A DNA stretch of 64,000 nt from assembly GCA_036877525.1 (NCBI GenBank), contig JAZGTH010000123.1, forward strand, positions 1,107,501 to 1,171,500. Direction: 5' to 3'. A program made the translations under genes and the position numbers. The notes below the pieces were generated by a model. That model was not told where the DNA came from. It saw only the letters and a list, made by a program, of their open reading frames with translations, and searched no databases. Shown in pieces: positions 28,201-41,100 of this stretch. Origin of the DNA: Chromobotia macracanthus (taxonomy: Eukaryota; Chordata; Actinopteri; Cypriniformes; Botiidae). Position 1 is the first letter of the stretch. Each line of letters opens with the position of its first letter.

Positions 28201-31200
28201 ATGTTAGGATTAGGATTAGGTGTTGCTATTATATTCGTTTTGACTAAGGTCCTCGTTATGGTATAGGCTGCACATTGAGTCTGGTAATGATAATTTTGTC
28301 CCTACCTCGTGACGACTCTACAACTACTCAAATACGTTTTGAGCATTATAATATCTCTTTTTGGCCGTGTCATAATCTCTGAGAGGCATTTCTCTCTTTC
28401 TCTCTCTCTGTTTAGCTGTCTGTGAGTCATGTGCTGGTAAATTAACACTGCTGAGCTCTTTTCATTAGCACCTCACAGTAAACATAAAGCTTCACGTGAT
28501 GTCGTTCTGTCTCAGTCACGGATGGAGCTCACACTCACCTCATCTCAGCATCTCAGCAGCCTCCAATACAAATTATTTACATACAAATATACACATTATA
28601 AATCACATCTATTATTTATACACTGACTTTCACTGCTCACACATACACACACACTTATCTCACATTGATACTCTTTATTATGTTTTAAGCTTGTCATCAT
28701 TTTTTTCAGTCTCCTATTTCTGGCTTTGTCACCCCCCTCATCCTGCTCTCACTCTCCCTCATGCTCCCTCTCTTTTTTAATTCCTCCCATTTTACTCACC
28801 CCCTGCACTCTTTCATTTTCTCTCCATCACCCTCCCTCCCCTGTGGTGACTCCATCTGGAGGTCAGACGATGAAGGGCACTAAAGAGGAAGAGCGAGTGA
28901 AAAAGGAAAAGAGAGATGGATGGATGCATGGTGACTTGAGTATTTGAGTTTGGGATACACATTAAGGAACCGGAAGGGAATGGGGTGTAAATGAGCTGAT
29001 ATTTGTCGTCTAGCTTTTCTCTCTTGAGATGATCTTGAGATGTGTTTATCGGCCCTATAACGTCTTGATAATGCAGACCCTCTCACATGCTTATTGCTTT
29101 TATTGAATTTTTTTTGGTCTTTTGCCACTTTAATTTAGAACAGTGATTCCCAACTAGAGCTACGCATACCTTAGGGGGTACTTAAGCAGGTTCCACTGGG
29201 TACTTAGGAAGATTCTGACTTTGCTTTGTTAAACCTTTAAAACAGAAATTACGACTTAATTGGATTTCATTTATAAATAAATTTGCTCTTAGGTCTTCCT
29301 CGAGAAAGTTTCTCCATGATTGCACCCAGAATTGTCAAAACTTGTGAAAGACGAACAAGCTCAAAGGAAGGGAAGCTACACTGGTGAGGTTTTTGGTTAT
29401 ACCTGCTTGTTTTTAAAAGTTAATGGCCATAATATTAATTATAATGCTCAGTGGTATACAATATAATAAGAGTAAAACAAGAATACCTTTCTGGTTGGGG
29501 TTGATGAAGGGGTACCTAATCCTTACTGATGGTGCTGTGGTTACAAAAGACAAAAAGATGTGGAAATAGGAAAACAACATTTGACTGGATTTGAACTTGC
29601 ATCGCCCTGTGTCAGAGCATATGCAGTAACCTCTATTAACCACACTTGTATTTTTTTAAACCTATGTGGTGACAAAGCCAATTTGAGACAGCAATGATGG
29701 GCAACATTTATCTTCCTTTTCTTTAAGAAACACTCTGTCTGTCCCTGCAGGCCTCTCCATCAAACTACATGTCTCTCTTATTCCTCTTACATCTCAGCTC
29801 ACTTTTGAAGGACCCCACACATCAGTACATCTCCTCTGGTGTTGCTTCATCATTTCCATCACTGTCCTCTCCTAGTGATTCATTTTAATAAATTTAAACT
29901 TAATGGATTTAACTTCTCTCTGCATTACACTGTGTCCTAATTGGTCACAATAAAGCGAAAAACTATAAAAGCTTAAATGTTATTCTGTGTTGTTGTCCTA
30001 ACCTGTCATGCCCGACAGGAAATTATGTCGATTGTTTTTTATTTTATTGGTTTGTATTGCTGCTATGTTATGCAGGATAGCCCCACCCATTGTGAAATCT
30101 CATTGGTTCAGAATTATGCTCCTCATAAATATAAATTTAATTGGCTGTGATTGAAACTTATTGCATTGTGCCTGGTTTGGACCCGGTGTCTTCCTTCTAG
30201 GTTCCCAGTTTCCATGCACATTAGTTTGGATCATCCCAGTTAACAATTTTAGGTTGTCATAATGTTTTTTTAACATTTCTATTAAGTAACAAAAATGTTA
30301 AGAATTTTATTTCGAAATGTTCTAGGAATGTTCAAAACATCCAGTTTTTAGATGTTGTATTAACAATATTGCTTGGTTAAAAGAGCGTTATTTAAACTTT
30401 CTTTAATTCTGTAACATTTATTAAAGGTTCCACTACTTTAGAATACTGTTTTTGATATATTTGATATAAAGCATTAAAAGCATGTTCTAAAAATGTTACT
30501 TCAATTTTATCAGTTTTCATCACACTGAGAGAGCGTTGGCCAACCTTCTGAGAATGTTCCCTGTTAGCTGGGATAGTCTTTTCTGCAGTACCTCTCTCTC
30601 TTTCTCTCTGTTCCTTTCAAGCACACGTGATCTTTTTATAGGGCAGTGATCTGTGAAATGGGGTCAAGAACGTACGCTGTCATTTTAGGTAAAAGTTCTC
30701 AAACAGATTTTGCACATACTTTGTGTCGGTGCGTGAACACACCAGGCTGTGCGGTCTTACACAGAAAACAGAGAAGGCAAGCAAGTTTTCTGGCATTGAT
30801 ACAAACACACACACAAATACATACTGTACAGGCTAACACATATGCCTTCTGCCACTATCCACACTTCCTTGCCCCGTCTCTCCCGCTGCTTCTTCTCTCT
30901 CGCTCTCTCACTTTCGCTCTCTATCTCTCTCTCTCCATCACACACACATGCACTGAATGAACAGCGGTGTGGTGTAGTCTACCATGCTGGAGAATAGAAA
31001 GAAAATCAGAGTTATTAGAAGAAAAAGAAGGCATTAGATTCTGGATACAGCAATGTCGTAGAGAGAGAAGAATGAGGTGAGGGGGAGAGACTCAGGACAA
31101 CACTGACACCCAACGAAAGAGGCTTTGACAGAGATGATGTGAGTTCTGGATTTCTCTTCCCTTTATCTCTTTTGCTTTCCCTGTTCTTCTCTCCATCTCT

Positions 31201-32092
31201 TCCTGGTTTTCTCTAGGTCATCCGTGATCATTTCTCTCCCCTCCCTCAGAGATGTGCCACTGCATCTTCCTCTTTTTTGCCTCCCTTGCTCCTCTCCTCC
31301 TTCATTCATACGCTCTGCTTTGTTTACAGACATTGTTAAAGGAAGGGGAGGGGTCTGTATGAGGGGGAGGGGTCTCTCTGTACCTTCTTGTGTATGCGTT
31401 GTTCAGTGGCCATAGATAGTGTGTGTTTGTTTAAAGGGACAGTTCACCCCAAAACAGATTTTGTTGTCATTTACTTTATGTCAATGAATGGGTGCCAATT
31501 GTCAAGATCCAAACAGGCAAAGAAACATGAAATAGTTGTAAAGAAACATTGAAAGAAACATTAAGTAGTCTTAAGGATTTGTGCACTGTATTTAGAAGAT
31601 TTTAAGATGAAATTCATTCATTCAAAGTCATTATTCACTTAAGATCTTAAGATTTATTCACTTTCATTGTGTAGAAAAGAGCGACTTGGAGATTCTGCTA
31701 TAAGTACTGTTCTGTTTTCAACCAATTATACAGGTTTAGAACGAGTAAATGATGACAACATTTTATTTTTAGATGAACTGTTTCTTTAAGTTAAAAATTT
31801 GTGTGAAAGGTTTTTAGGGCTCTCATAAGGTCTTTGCAGAAATGGGGGGTGATGGTGTGAGATAGACGGATAATAAGAAGAGACAGGGAAGAGAAGGAGG
31901 ACATAACACAATAGATGTGGGAGGACAAGCAGAGAAAGAGGAAGGAACAAAGGTCAGATAGACAGAAGGTAGAAGAGGAAGCAGATGGGTGTGGAAGTGT
32001 ATGCATCTGCCACAGTACATAGACAGGAAGAGAGCAACAGGTTCAAAGGAGAAAAAAATCTGTGTACTTTAAGAGATAGTAAGAAGATTTTT

Positions 32093-32124
<32 letters not shown>

Positions 32125-35100
32125 TCGTTTTCCTGCCCCCATACATAAACATTGTGATAGCATTGCTTTCCAGTGGCCAGTGAGATATTAACCTCTCTCA
32201 CTCTTGTTTACCCCTCCCTGTGACAACTGTAGCACGCGTGTCTGAGGTTTGCTGACCCCTCCTCTGCTTATTAGTCTAATTAATGTTTAGACAATTCCTG
32301 ACAACCAGTAACATGTTAAATAGACCCCAGTGGGTTTTTAAAAGTTGTTTAATTGTATTGTTTTTAATTTATGTAAATTATTAAAATATAATTATAATCC
32401 TAACCTTAACAGACACACAACTCTTAATGTAGTAATTTTTGTTGTTTTTTTAGGTTTACTAAATTTACAAATGATTATATAAATTTGTTTATATATCAAA
32501 TAATTTTTTTCCTTTTAAATATTAAATTGGAAAGAATAAAACTCTTTATGACTTTATGACAATTCCATGTACAAGGCCAGTGTAAAGCTGAATTCAGGTT
32601 TATTTGATTTCTCTTACTTGTGACATTGAGATGATATGCTGGTGCCCTTCTGCTCCAGCTCATCACTACAGCCGTCCCCGAGCATCTGTGTGTCCGTGTA
32701 TGACTGATCAAAAGTGTGTAATTTCTGAATCAAAGTGTGTAATTCAGTAGCTGAATCTGTCAGCAGTTCTACAATAGACGACACCCCCCACCCACCTTCT
32801 ATATGCTTGTTTACTTCTAAAATATGTCAAAATTACAGTAGCAGTTATACATTTAGAAAAATGTCTCTGTTTATCATGAATTATATTGATGATTCATTTT
32901 ATACTTGTGGGCATATTCAAACATTTGTCCTGGTACATTTTCTAGAATGAATATGCCCCTCCCCCATTTCCACCTGCCACCAACTAGCAATAGCAAAGTA
33001 GCAAATTATAGTGCAATAACCTTATAATTTATAAGGTTATTGGCCATGAAAAAAATGTCTCATCCAACACAGGACAGAAAACTGCGGTCATCAAGCCATT
33101 TCCAATTCAGGTTATATATTTACAGAAAGTGAATTTCAAAACAGTGCTCACAGTACCTTTTTGTTTCCCCAGGGCATATTATCAGCATCTCTTTACACTG
33201 TAATTCTCTTCTGTAATGTAAAGATAAATGTTTTATTTAATATTACCTACTGTGTTTACATTGCTTTTGCAAACGTATTACCTAAGAATTGGTTTTCAAA
33301 GCTAGAGACAAGATAATTACTCAGACAAAGCTTACAGGTAATATTTGCACTATACCTTTAGTAGCTTCCTCGGCTCTTTCAAACACAGCTCAAACTGAAC
33401 ACTGTAATATTATGAATTTAACAAGTGTTGTGAAGGGTTTAGTGTAATGGATGCTGCATTTCCCAGTTTGAAACACTCTAATATTATTTTCAGTCCCATT
33501 GAAACCACACTGCAAAAGAATTACTTCATTAATCCATAATCTACCAGTAAAAATATCTACTGTAATATTAGAAATATTTATAATAAAAATATCATCAAGA
33601 GAAGTTTTAAGAAGCAAAATTGCAACAGATATTATGACTCAGTTTTCAAAAATTGTCTTTAATGTCTTTTATAAGTGAATTTTTCTTGTTTTAAGCATAA
33701 ACTTAAAAATGTTATAAAATTGTTCAAACTAACAATTGTTAGTTTTACACACTGTTTTACACTAAACAAAAATAGTTGCTGTTGCAGTAATATACTAGAA
33801 TTCTAAAAATTTGAGGTATTTTCTCTAAAAAAACAGTCTTACCTTAAGCAATTTTACTTGTCCTGTTTTAATGATGTTTTTACTAGAAAACCAAGCAAAA
33901 TAGGCTGATCCGGAAAATGATTTTTTGCAGTGAATTTAATAAATGCAAAGCAAGGCGCTCGACAGAGGCGAAATGACAGATCATTCTGCTGCATTGTGTG
34001 CCAGTGTAGAGTGAATCTGAAGATTGTGAATCAGGTGTGACCAGAGGCAACTGCACTGAAAAATCCACACATGCAGAAATGAAAAACAAATGTTCATTCA
34101 GAAGCTGCTGACATGGGTGATGATGTAATAGGTGGATGATGGTTCAGAGCTGTAGTGCTCTACGGCTACACTACAAGAGCACTAGAAAGAGCTCTCTCGC
34201 TCGCTCTCTCTTTTTCTTCCTCTCTTTACCTCTCAAACGCAGCTGCAAGTTTATGAATGGGAAAACAGTGGCTGGTGGAGGCAGTGATGGAAACCCTGGC
34301 TCTGTTAAACTCACATGAGGAAGAGGCAGATATGTACATGAGAGAGATGAGGGAGGGGAATAGAGAGACCGTTAGACAGATGAGTGTGTGACGGCTTTCT
34401 TGCCCTAGTGAAACTGGTGCTTGGCATTTCAGTTGCACCTTCTAAACGGTCTGCTTTCGTATACTGCAGAAGGCATGCGTGCATGCATGCACCTGATTTC
34501 TTTACATACAATGCATGCATTAGTTAATCAGCAAACAAACTCAATCACCCCCAGTACCCCCAACGTTCCCTTCATCAAATTACATCATTTCTCTCCTCTT
34601 TCATAGTAAACCATGTCTTCCAGCCACACATTCTCTCTCTCTGTCCCTGTATCTCACCCTCCCTCACTTTCTCCTTGCCTCGCTCACTAACTCTCCTCCC
34701 TCTGTCGCAGCCACAGCGAACCATTTCTCTCTCTCTTTCTCTCGCTCGCCCTCTCCGTCTTAAGTATGAAAGGGTTGGGAGAGCTAGGCCCTCGTTCTCT
34801 ATCTCTCCGTCTCTCTCTCCTCCTCTCCTCCCCTTGCGCGGCTCTCGCTCGCTGTTCTCTGGCTGGAAGAGGAGCAGCAGTAGGAGGAGGTGGAGGAGGA
34901 GGAGGAGGAGGAGGAGGGGGGGAGATGGCGATGGGAGGATGCGGAGAGGAGGATCTTTCTCTCTCCCTCTCCCTCTCGTCGTCCTGGCCGTCGCTAGGCC
35001 CTATGAATCGCAGCGTCTGGTTCATTTACAGGTACTGGCTGTTCTTATGTTTTTCTTAAGGATGGAGGAAGAGGGAGGTGGAAAACAGGAGCGCCGCATG

Positions 35101-38100
35101 TGTGCGTGGACATGACTGTGGAAAGCCGGAGTGATGGAGTGGATCGGAAGGCAGGGATGTGTTGCAATGCGTGTGTGTGTGTGCGTGTTTGGACGTGTGT
35201 GTGGAAGACAGCGCGCTTGCTCACGCAGCCCCAGTGCATTAGCCAGTGTAGCGCATCTTCACCGCTGCATGTGCGTGAATGTGTGCATGTGTGTGTAAAG
35301 CACGGCTTCTGTCTTTCTGTTAACGGGTGTGGAATACAATGTCTGCCTCCAGCCAGAGCCCTGTACTGATGCACCGCTGGTCTGATGGACAGAATGCTAA
35401 ACCGGTGTGTGTGGGATGGAGGGAATGTACTGGGCTCTATTAGCTGCTGATTTAGAGGAGGGTAGAGGAGTTCACTTCAGTGAAAGGGATTTGGCTGTTC
35501 TACTGTGTTCTTGCATATGGTGTGTGTGTGTGTGCTTGAGTGTGTGTTCATACATGCCATATGTACTTTCACACTGTGATTTGCATGTGCGTGTTGTATA
35601 CATTTAAAGATTGAAGAATGACTGTTCACGAGAGGATGTTTGCAGAGCTTCTCGTACCCCAGCTGCAATTTTGCACATTTCGTTGTGGAGTGTATTGGAT
35701 GTTTCATGTTGTGCTGTGCTGCACTGTCCGACAACTGGCCTTGCTGCACAAAGCTTGGCTTGGTTGTGTTATGCTGAGCTGCAGTGTACACTGATTTTAT
35801 CATGTGTTGGGACTTACCGTTGTGCTAAAATGCTATGACACTGTCTCATGTTATGTGTTAATACATAAAGCTCATTAAATGGATAGTTCACCCAAAAATG
35901 AGTAAACTAATGCTCATGTCGTTCCAGACCTTTATGACTTTATGACAGAATTGGTTATCTATCAGAATTTCCATCCCTTTCTTTTCTATTCTTTGAAAGT
36001 GAATAGTGACTGTGCTGCTCTCTTGTACCCATTCACTTTCATTGTATGAAATCGTTTTGTTCGACAAAAGAAAGTTGTATAGCTTGACATGAGGGTGAGT
36101 AAATGATGACAGAATTCTCATTTTGGGGTGAACTATCCCTGTAAGTTTGACACATCCTTTAATAACAGTTATTCTTCATTATGTGTGTATTTTATTGTAG
36201 CGTGTCTGTTACTGTTGAGCTTTGTGTTGCTTTGTCACTAAAGATTGCGTAACATCTCTATAGTTGTGAGATTGTCTTTACGTTACCGTATTGTAAGTGA
36301 TGCTTGTTGAATAAACTATGTGTGTATGACATCATAGGACAGACCCAGTGCTCAAATATAGAGAGAGTGGTAAAACGAGAAAGAGAGGGACAGTGAGATG
36401 TATGGCAGAGAAGGTTAGTGAGGTGTGAGATGTCTGTAACTTTAAGAAGGGAGTGCCAGCTTGAAGCAGGACCATCACTTTCTACAGCACATCAGTTCAT
36501 TCCTGGCTTGTTTTCTATCTGGGCAGAGATGAGTGGGTGATATGGAGAATAGCCACCGTTGGCATCCCTCTGTGCAGGCACGGTGCAAGATAAGAGAGGA
36601 GGAGTGTGGACGGATGGTTGGAGAGAAGAGAGCACTGAGACAGAAAGCGAGATAGGAGGTGACACTCAGAGGAATCTGAGAAAGAGTCCAGAGGGAGATA
36701 TGAGTGACCCTGGCCACGGGTTCATGATCTTTGAGAGGGTTCGAACAAGCTTTTAGATTTGGCTTTTAGTTGGTGGTTTAGATAGTAGAGTTCTAAAGCA
36801 TTCAGGGAGAGAGGTAGTGAATGAGTGAGAGTGAGAGAGATGAACAGATGGAGTGGGTTGAGGGCTGAGCCTTGTGTACAGTGTGACTATCAGCATGTGG
36901 GTACAGTATGGTACAGTTGAAACAATATCTCACCAGCACCTGACTGACACTGGACACACACATTCACATTTGTTTATCCGTCCATGGTCTTCTGTTTTTA
37001 TAATGAGCTTGTACTGAGCTGTACACCTCAAGGTTTATACCCCTAAACCTCACAGAAGCCTTTTTGCATTTTTATGTTTTCATTAAGACGTTATTTAGTA
37101 TGTTTATTAAACCATTTTTGTGGTATGGGACTGTTGACTGGTCCCCACAATGGGGGTAATTTCAGGTTTTACTATCCTTGTGGGGAAGTTTGGCCCTCAC
37201 AATGTAGGCAAAATCAGACCCATACACACATATAGTGGCTCACAAAGGCTCACTAACAGTACAAGGCAAACACTCATAAGTCAGAATGATCCCTGCACAG
37301 CCTAAAAACACAGAAAATCAGACTGTATCAAAGAAGTGACACTTTTGCAAGGGCTTAACAAGCCCATAAATCCTTAAATAAGGATTTGTTCTGCTGTCAT
37401 CTTATGTCCTTCCGTCATCTTGTGTTTTCCGTCACCCATTTAGCCAGTAAACTATAGATTTGGGGTTATTTGTGGTATTTTTACAAAACAGGCTCAAGTA
37501 TTTAGTCTCATAGGTTTTTTTTTTGTTTGTTTGTTGTTGAAAGGTTTGAAAATGGCAACAGATCTTCAAGCTGCTACTAAATCAGCCGTGGCGTATAATT
37601 AAGGCAGATAGTATCTGTGAAATATGAATATGCAATCAGACCAACCTAAACAAAAACTGACTGACACACGTCAGACAGAATATCTATTTCTAGATTAAAG
37701 TCTGGAAAGAGATTTCTGCTTTTTGTTTAGAGGTGATGTATATGAAATGGCATCTGTGTGTTGATTGATGGTTACAATTTTAACAGTCGTTACATCTACA
37801 TTACTGTACATTTTGCAAAATGAGCAGCTTATATAATTTATACCATTTCATCCTTAACCAAAGTCTGTTAGAAAAGACAAGAAAATGTGTTTTTACTGCA
37901 CACAGCAGCAGTTGCACACACACGTTCATAGTACTGAATTAATGCCATGACTTTCCCCCAATAAGCCAAGTGACTGGCTCATCAGTGACCCAAAACACTC
38001 TTATGCTGGTCCTGGCCCTCAGGCTGAAGTTATTGTCAATATACATGTTAATACATCTTAATTGGCCTGATCTTTCACAATAGCCAATCAGTAATCAGAA

Positions 38101-41100
38101 ACAAACCCTCAGGATGTACATGCATACCTGCAGTGTTTGGGTTTGTAGCTGTATAGCATGAAGGTAATGTTTCTGGTGGGATTTATCTGTAGAGCTGCAG
38201 CACATGATTCATGAATTCACTGGCCATATGAGTCATGGACTGGCAGAGTCACTGTTGGACAAACAAGCACACTGACTCACTAACACAGTAACTGACTCAT
38301 CTAACTCAATGAAACCTATGCCATCTAAATAACAGGAATAGCAGGATAACTGACTACTGACTTAACAGGTGTATCAGACTAGTGATTGATTAGTGGAACA
38401 GAATTGACGGTGGAATATGGTGACCAATGGAATTGTGAATCATTACAACCATTCGTGAGTACTTATGGAGTTCTCTGGACCTTCATTTCCTCATTAAGGC
38501 CTGGGTCCAAAATTCTATGGAATCTGTGTTCTGCTCCAAAACCTGGTGGGCTGCCTACAGAGACAGCTTTTAAAGGCATTATAGGTGTACTTCTGACATG
38601 ATGGCTGTTCCAAAAGGTAGGCAACTTAATTATGCAGCCTTCTAAGACACCTTGCTTCAGCCAAATTATAAATCAGCCCTGCATGTGTCCTTAGCACTGA
38701 GGTCAGTAAACAAAATAATTTCAAGATAGAAAATAAGAAATGTTGAGTTTAAATAAGCATTTATTTCATTCGATGCTATTTGTGTGGTGCACAGACAATT
38801 GCTATTTATGTAGGGGACTCTAAATCAATTTATCTGGTTTCATGATAATTGAGAGAATGCTGCCTTTGTTAGTAGCTGTCTGTGTAGGGAATAAGTAGCT
38901 CACTAAATTTTAGAATAGAGGTGAGAGATTCTTTTTTAGAATAGTATCGCAAACGTTTCATTTCCTCTGCAAAACCCAAGAAAGCTGCATGCACTGAGAC
39001 TGCTTCACCTTTTATTACACAGCAAACTGTCCTTTGACTAAATATAGACATGATTCAGGCATAACAACCAGTTTTTGTTTTTGCTATGACCAGTTATGTA
39101 ATTGGCCCAGCATATGGCTTTCTGATTTGAAACATTATGCTTGGGCGTGTTTCTGAGATCCCTTCGAAGTTAACATTGACATAAGGAATGACTAATTTTG
39201 TTCAATATGACTGCCAAACCTGTGTACTGTATCACTTACTTGTGCATGTCTACATATTAGTCTGGCTAGTTCCTATATTCAGTTCTGCCTGTTGCTTAGG
39301 CAACCGCCAACATCTCAGTTACAGTGCCTCGCAAATATTAATGTTACATATAAAATCTACAAGATCTGAAGTCTGTGCAATTTACAAGGCGACATGGATG
39401 TGTTATCATAGTGGATGGATGAAGTCTTACACCTTTCAGTGTTGTGTTTCACCAGGCTCAGTGACTTTTGAACCACTTTTAAAATTGACGTCTTGTAAAG
39501 GTTCACACTTGTTGATCACTAGGTGTTAAGTTCAGCTGCAATTTTACTTGATTTATATATATTACATCCCAGCTAACAGGGAACGTTCTCACAATGTTGA
39601 GTTTTCCAAAAGGTTCTCCAAAAGTTCTCTCAAAGTTATTGCAGTAACATAGTAATGTTGCAATAAAACTTTTTAATGTTGTATATCATATATCAAAAAT
39701 GTTATTCTTAATTTGTTAATAAAACGTTTAATAATGTTACAGAATTAAAAAAAATGTTGAATAATGTTTAAGTAACCAAGCAATAATGTTAATACAATGT
39801 CTAAAAAACTGGACGTTTTGAGCATTATTACTGTTTTACATTTTAAATGTTTTGTTACTAAATGGAAACGTCAGGGAAACATCCTTACAACCTACATTTT
39901 TTAGCTGGGATATTAGGTCAGAATTTGAACCCGAATGTCCTTTTATGTCTTTCAGAAAACAGAACAACTACGTTATTAGAGAGTCATGTCTTATCTAAGC
40001 CAGCCAGTACTGCCACTGTTGCCCCCACAAAACAAAATTAGCTGTATGACACCTGTTTACACTAGTCTTTCTTTTATATGTTTCCAAGATGGATGAACTT
40101 CACACAGCTTTCAAATCAAGCCTCAGCGACTGGTTTCCCGCCAAGTGTTTTCTTGTAGCAGCGTTTAAAGGAGGGGAATTGCTATGTGTGGTCTGACCTG
40201 CTGTTGTGTTTTGCATTGGCTGTGCCTGTCCCTCAGTTTCTCTACTCTAGTCTTCTGGCAATGAGAGTGAACAGTTGGTTATGTCTCCTGAACACAGAGT
40301 TGAAGTTCAAGGATATTGTGTTCTGAACTGCAATATACTTGTTGATGCAACAGCACTGAGGCCGATGCATTGTAAACACTGCTGTGAAGTCAGTCTAAAG
40401 AGCTCTGCTGTGATTGGAAACCACCAGTGGTGGTTAGTGCACCATAGTCTAAAAAAGGTGAAGTGTGTACCTTTACATTTTCTGTGTCATTACCTGCACC
40501 AGAAGGCATTGCAAAAATGATGACGTTAATTTGGTTTCCCAAACACTCCCCTGTCCTCCATTGTTAGAACATATACGGGTTGGTAGTCCCGCCCCATCTC
40601 ACACCATTGTCGAGTCTTTAAAAAACAGCAATGTTGCTTACACAACAGAGCAAAAACAGTGGTTTCAAACAGTAGGGTGAGTATATTATGACAATATTCA
40701 TTTTTGGATAAACTTTTTCTTTAACATTGAGAATAACTGCATACTTCACCTTTAGAGTCAGGCAGATGGTACAGGCCGTCCTGTAATGTATTTATTCATA
40801 CACTGTACTCTTCTTTTCTCTGGCTTGTGACCCCCTCCCTTCACTCAATTACTTGTGCAGGGTTTAAATCTTGTCTTGGTGCAGTGAAGATATTTACCTC
40901 CCTCTGTCCTGTTTCTTCTCTTATATCTGCCTCTTCTGTCCCCTGCCCTCTCTTGCCCTCTAGGTTGCCCTCTAGGTTGCTACCTTCCATTTGATGTTGT
41001 ACTTTCACTGATATTTTAATGGTCTTTCTTACTTTCTTTCTTTCCTTCTTTCTTTCTTTCAGTGACTATATAATTAAGGAGAAAACGGTCCTTCTGCAGA

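Larger units (their letters stand above)
27119..41062 (+). other. Long shank1 intron before the PDZ exons
   Basis: This 13.9-kb intron is the largest inside the coding part. Besides the internal promoter island (34.6-35.03 kb) it holds three GTTCACCC MITE copies plus a fragment, two CCCAGCTAACA MITEs, a possible tRNA-derived SINE fragment, a G-rich run (31345-31372), a TTTC microsatellite, a 29-bp palindrome (33014-33042) and a fragment with GGTCCCCACAATGGGGG (about 37130-37210) of a kind frequent in fish genomes. I found no other conserved exon. Confidence 0.6.

Noticed and set aside
29587..29645. Functional tRNA on the minus strand
   Set aside because: Box-like words exist but I could not form an acceptor stem or clear cloverleaf; treated as a SINE relic.
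34687..35025. 112-codon minus-strand frame rich in RERE and poly-Pro
   Set aside because: It is the antisense shadow of the CT-rich and GGA-rich island; composition alone explains it.
37130..37215. GGTCCCCACAATGGGGG stretch as a regulatory palindrome
   Set aside because: It resembles a phrase frequent in fish interspersed repeats and has no clear ends here.
27119..41062. Counterpart of the mammalian LMDGIDSG cassette before the PDZ
   Set aside because: I found no matching small exon by eye; the exon ending at 27118 joins 41063 directly in phase.
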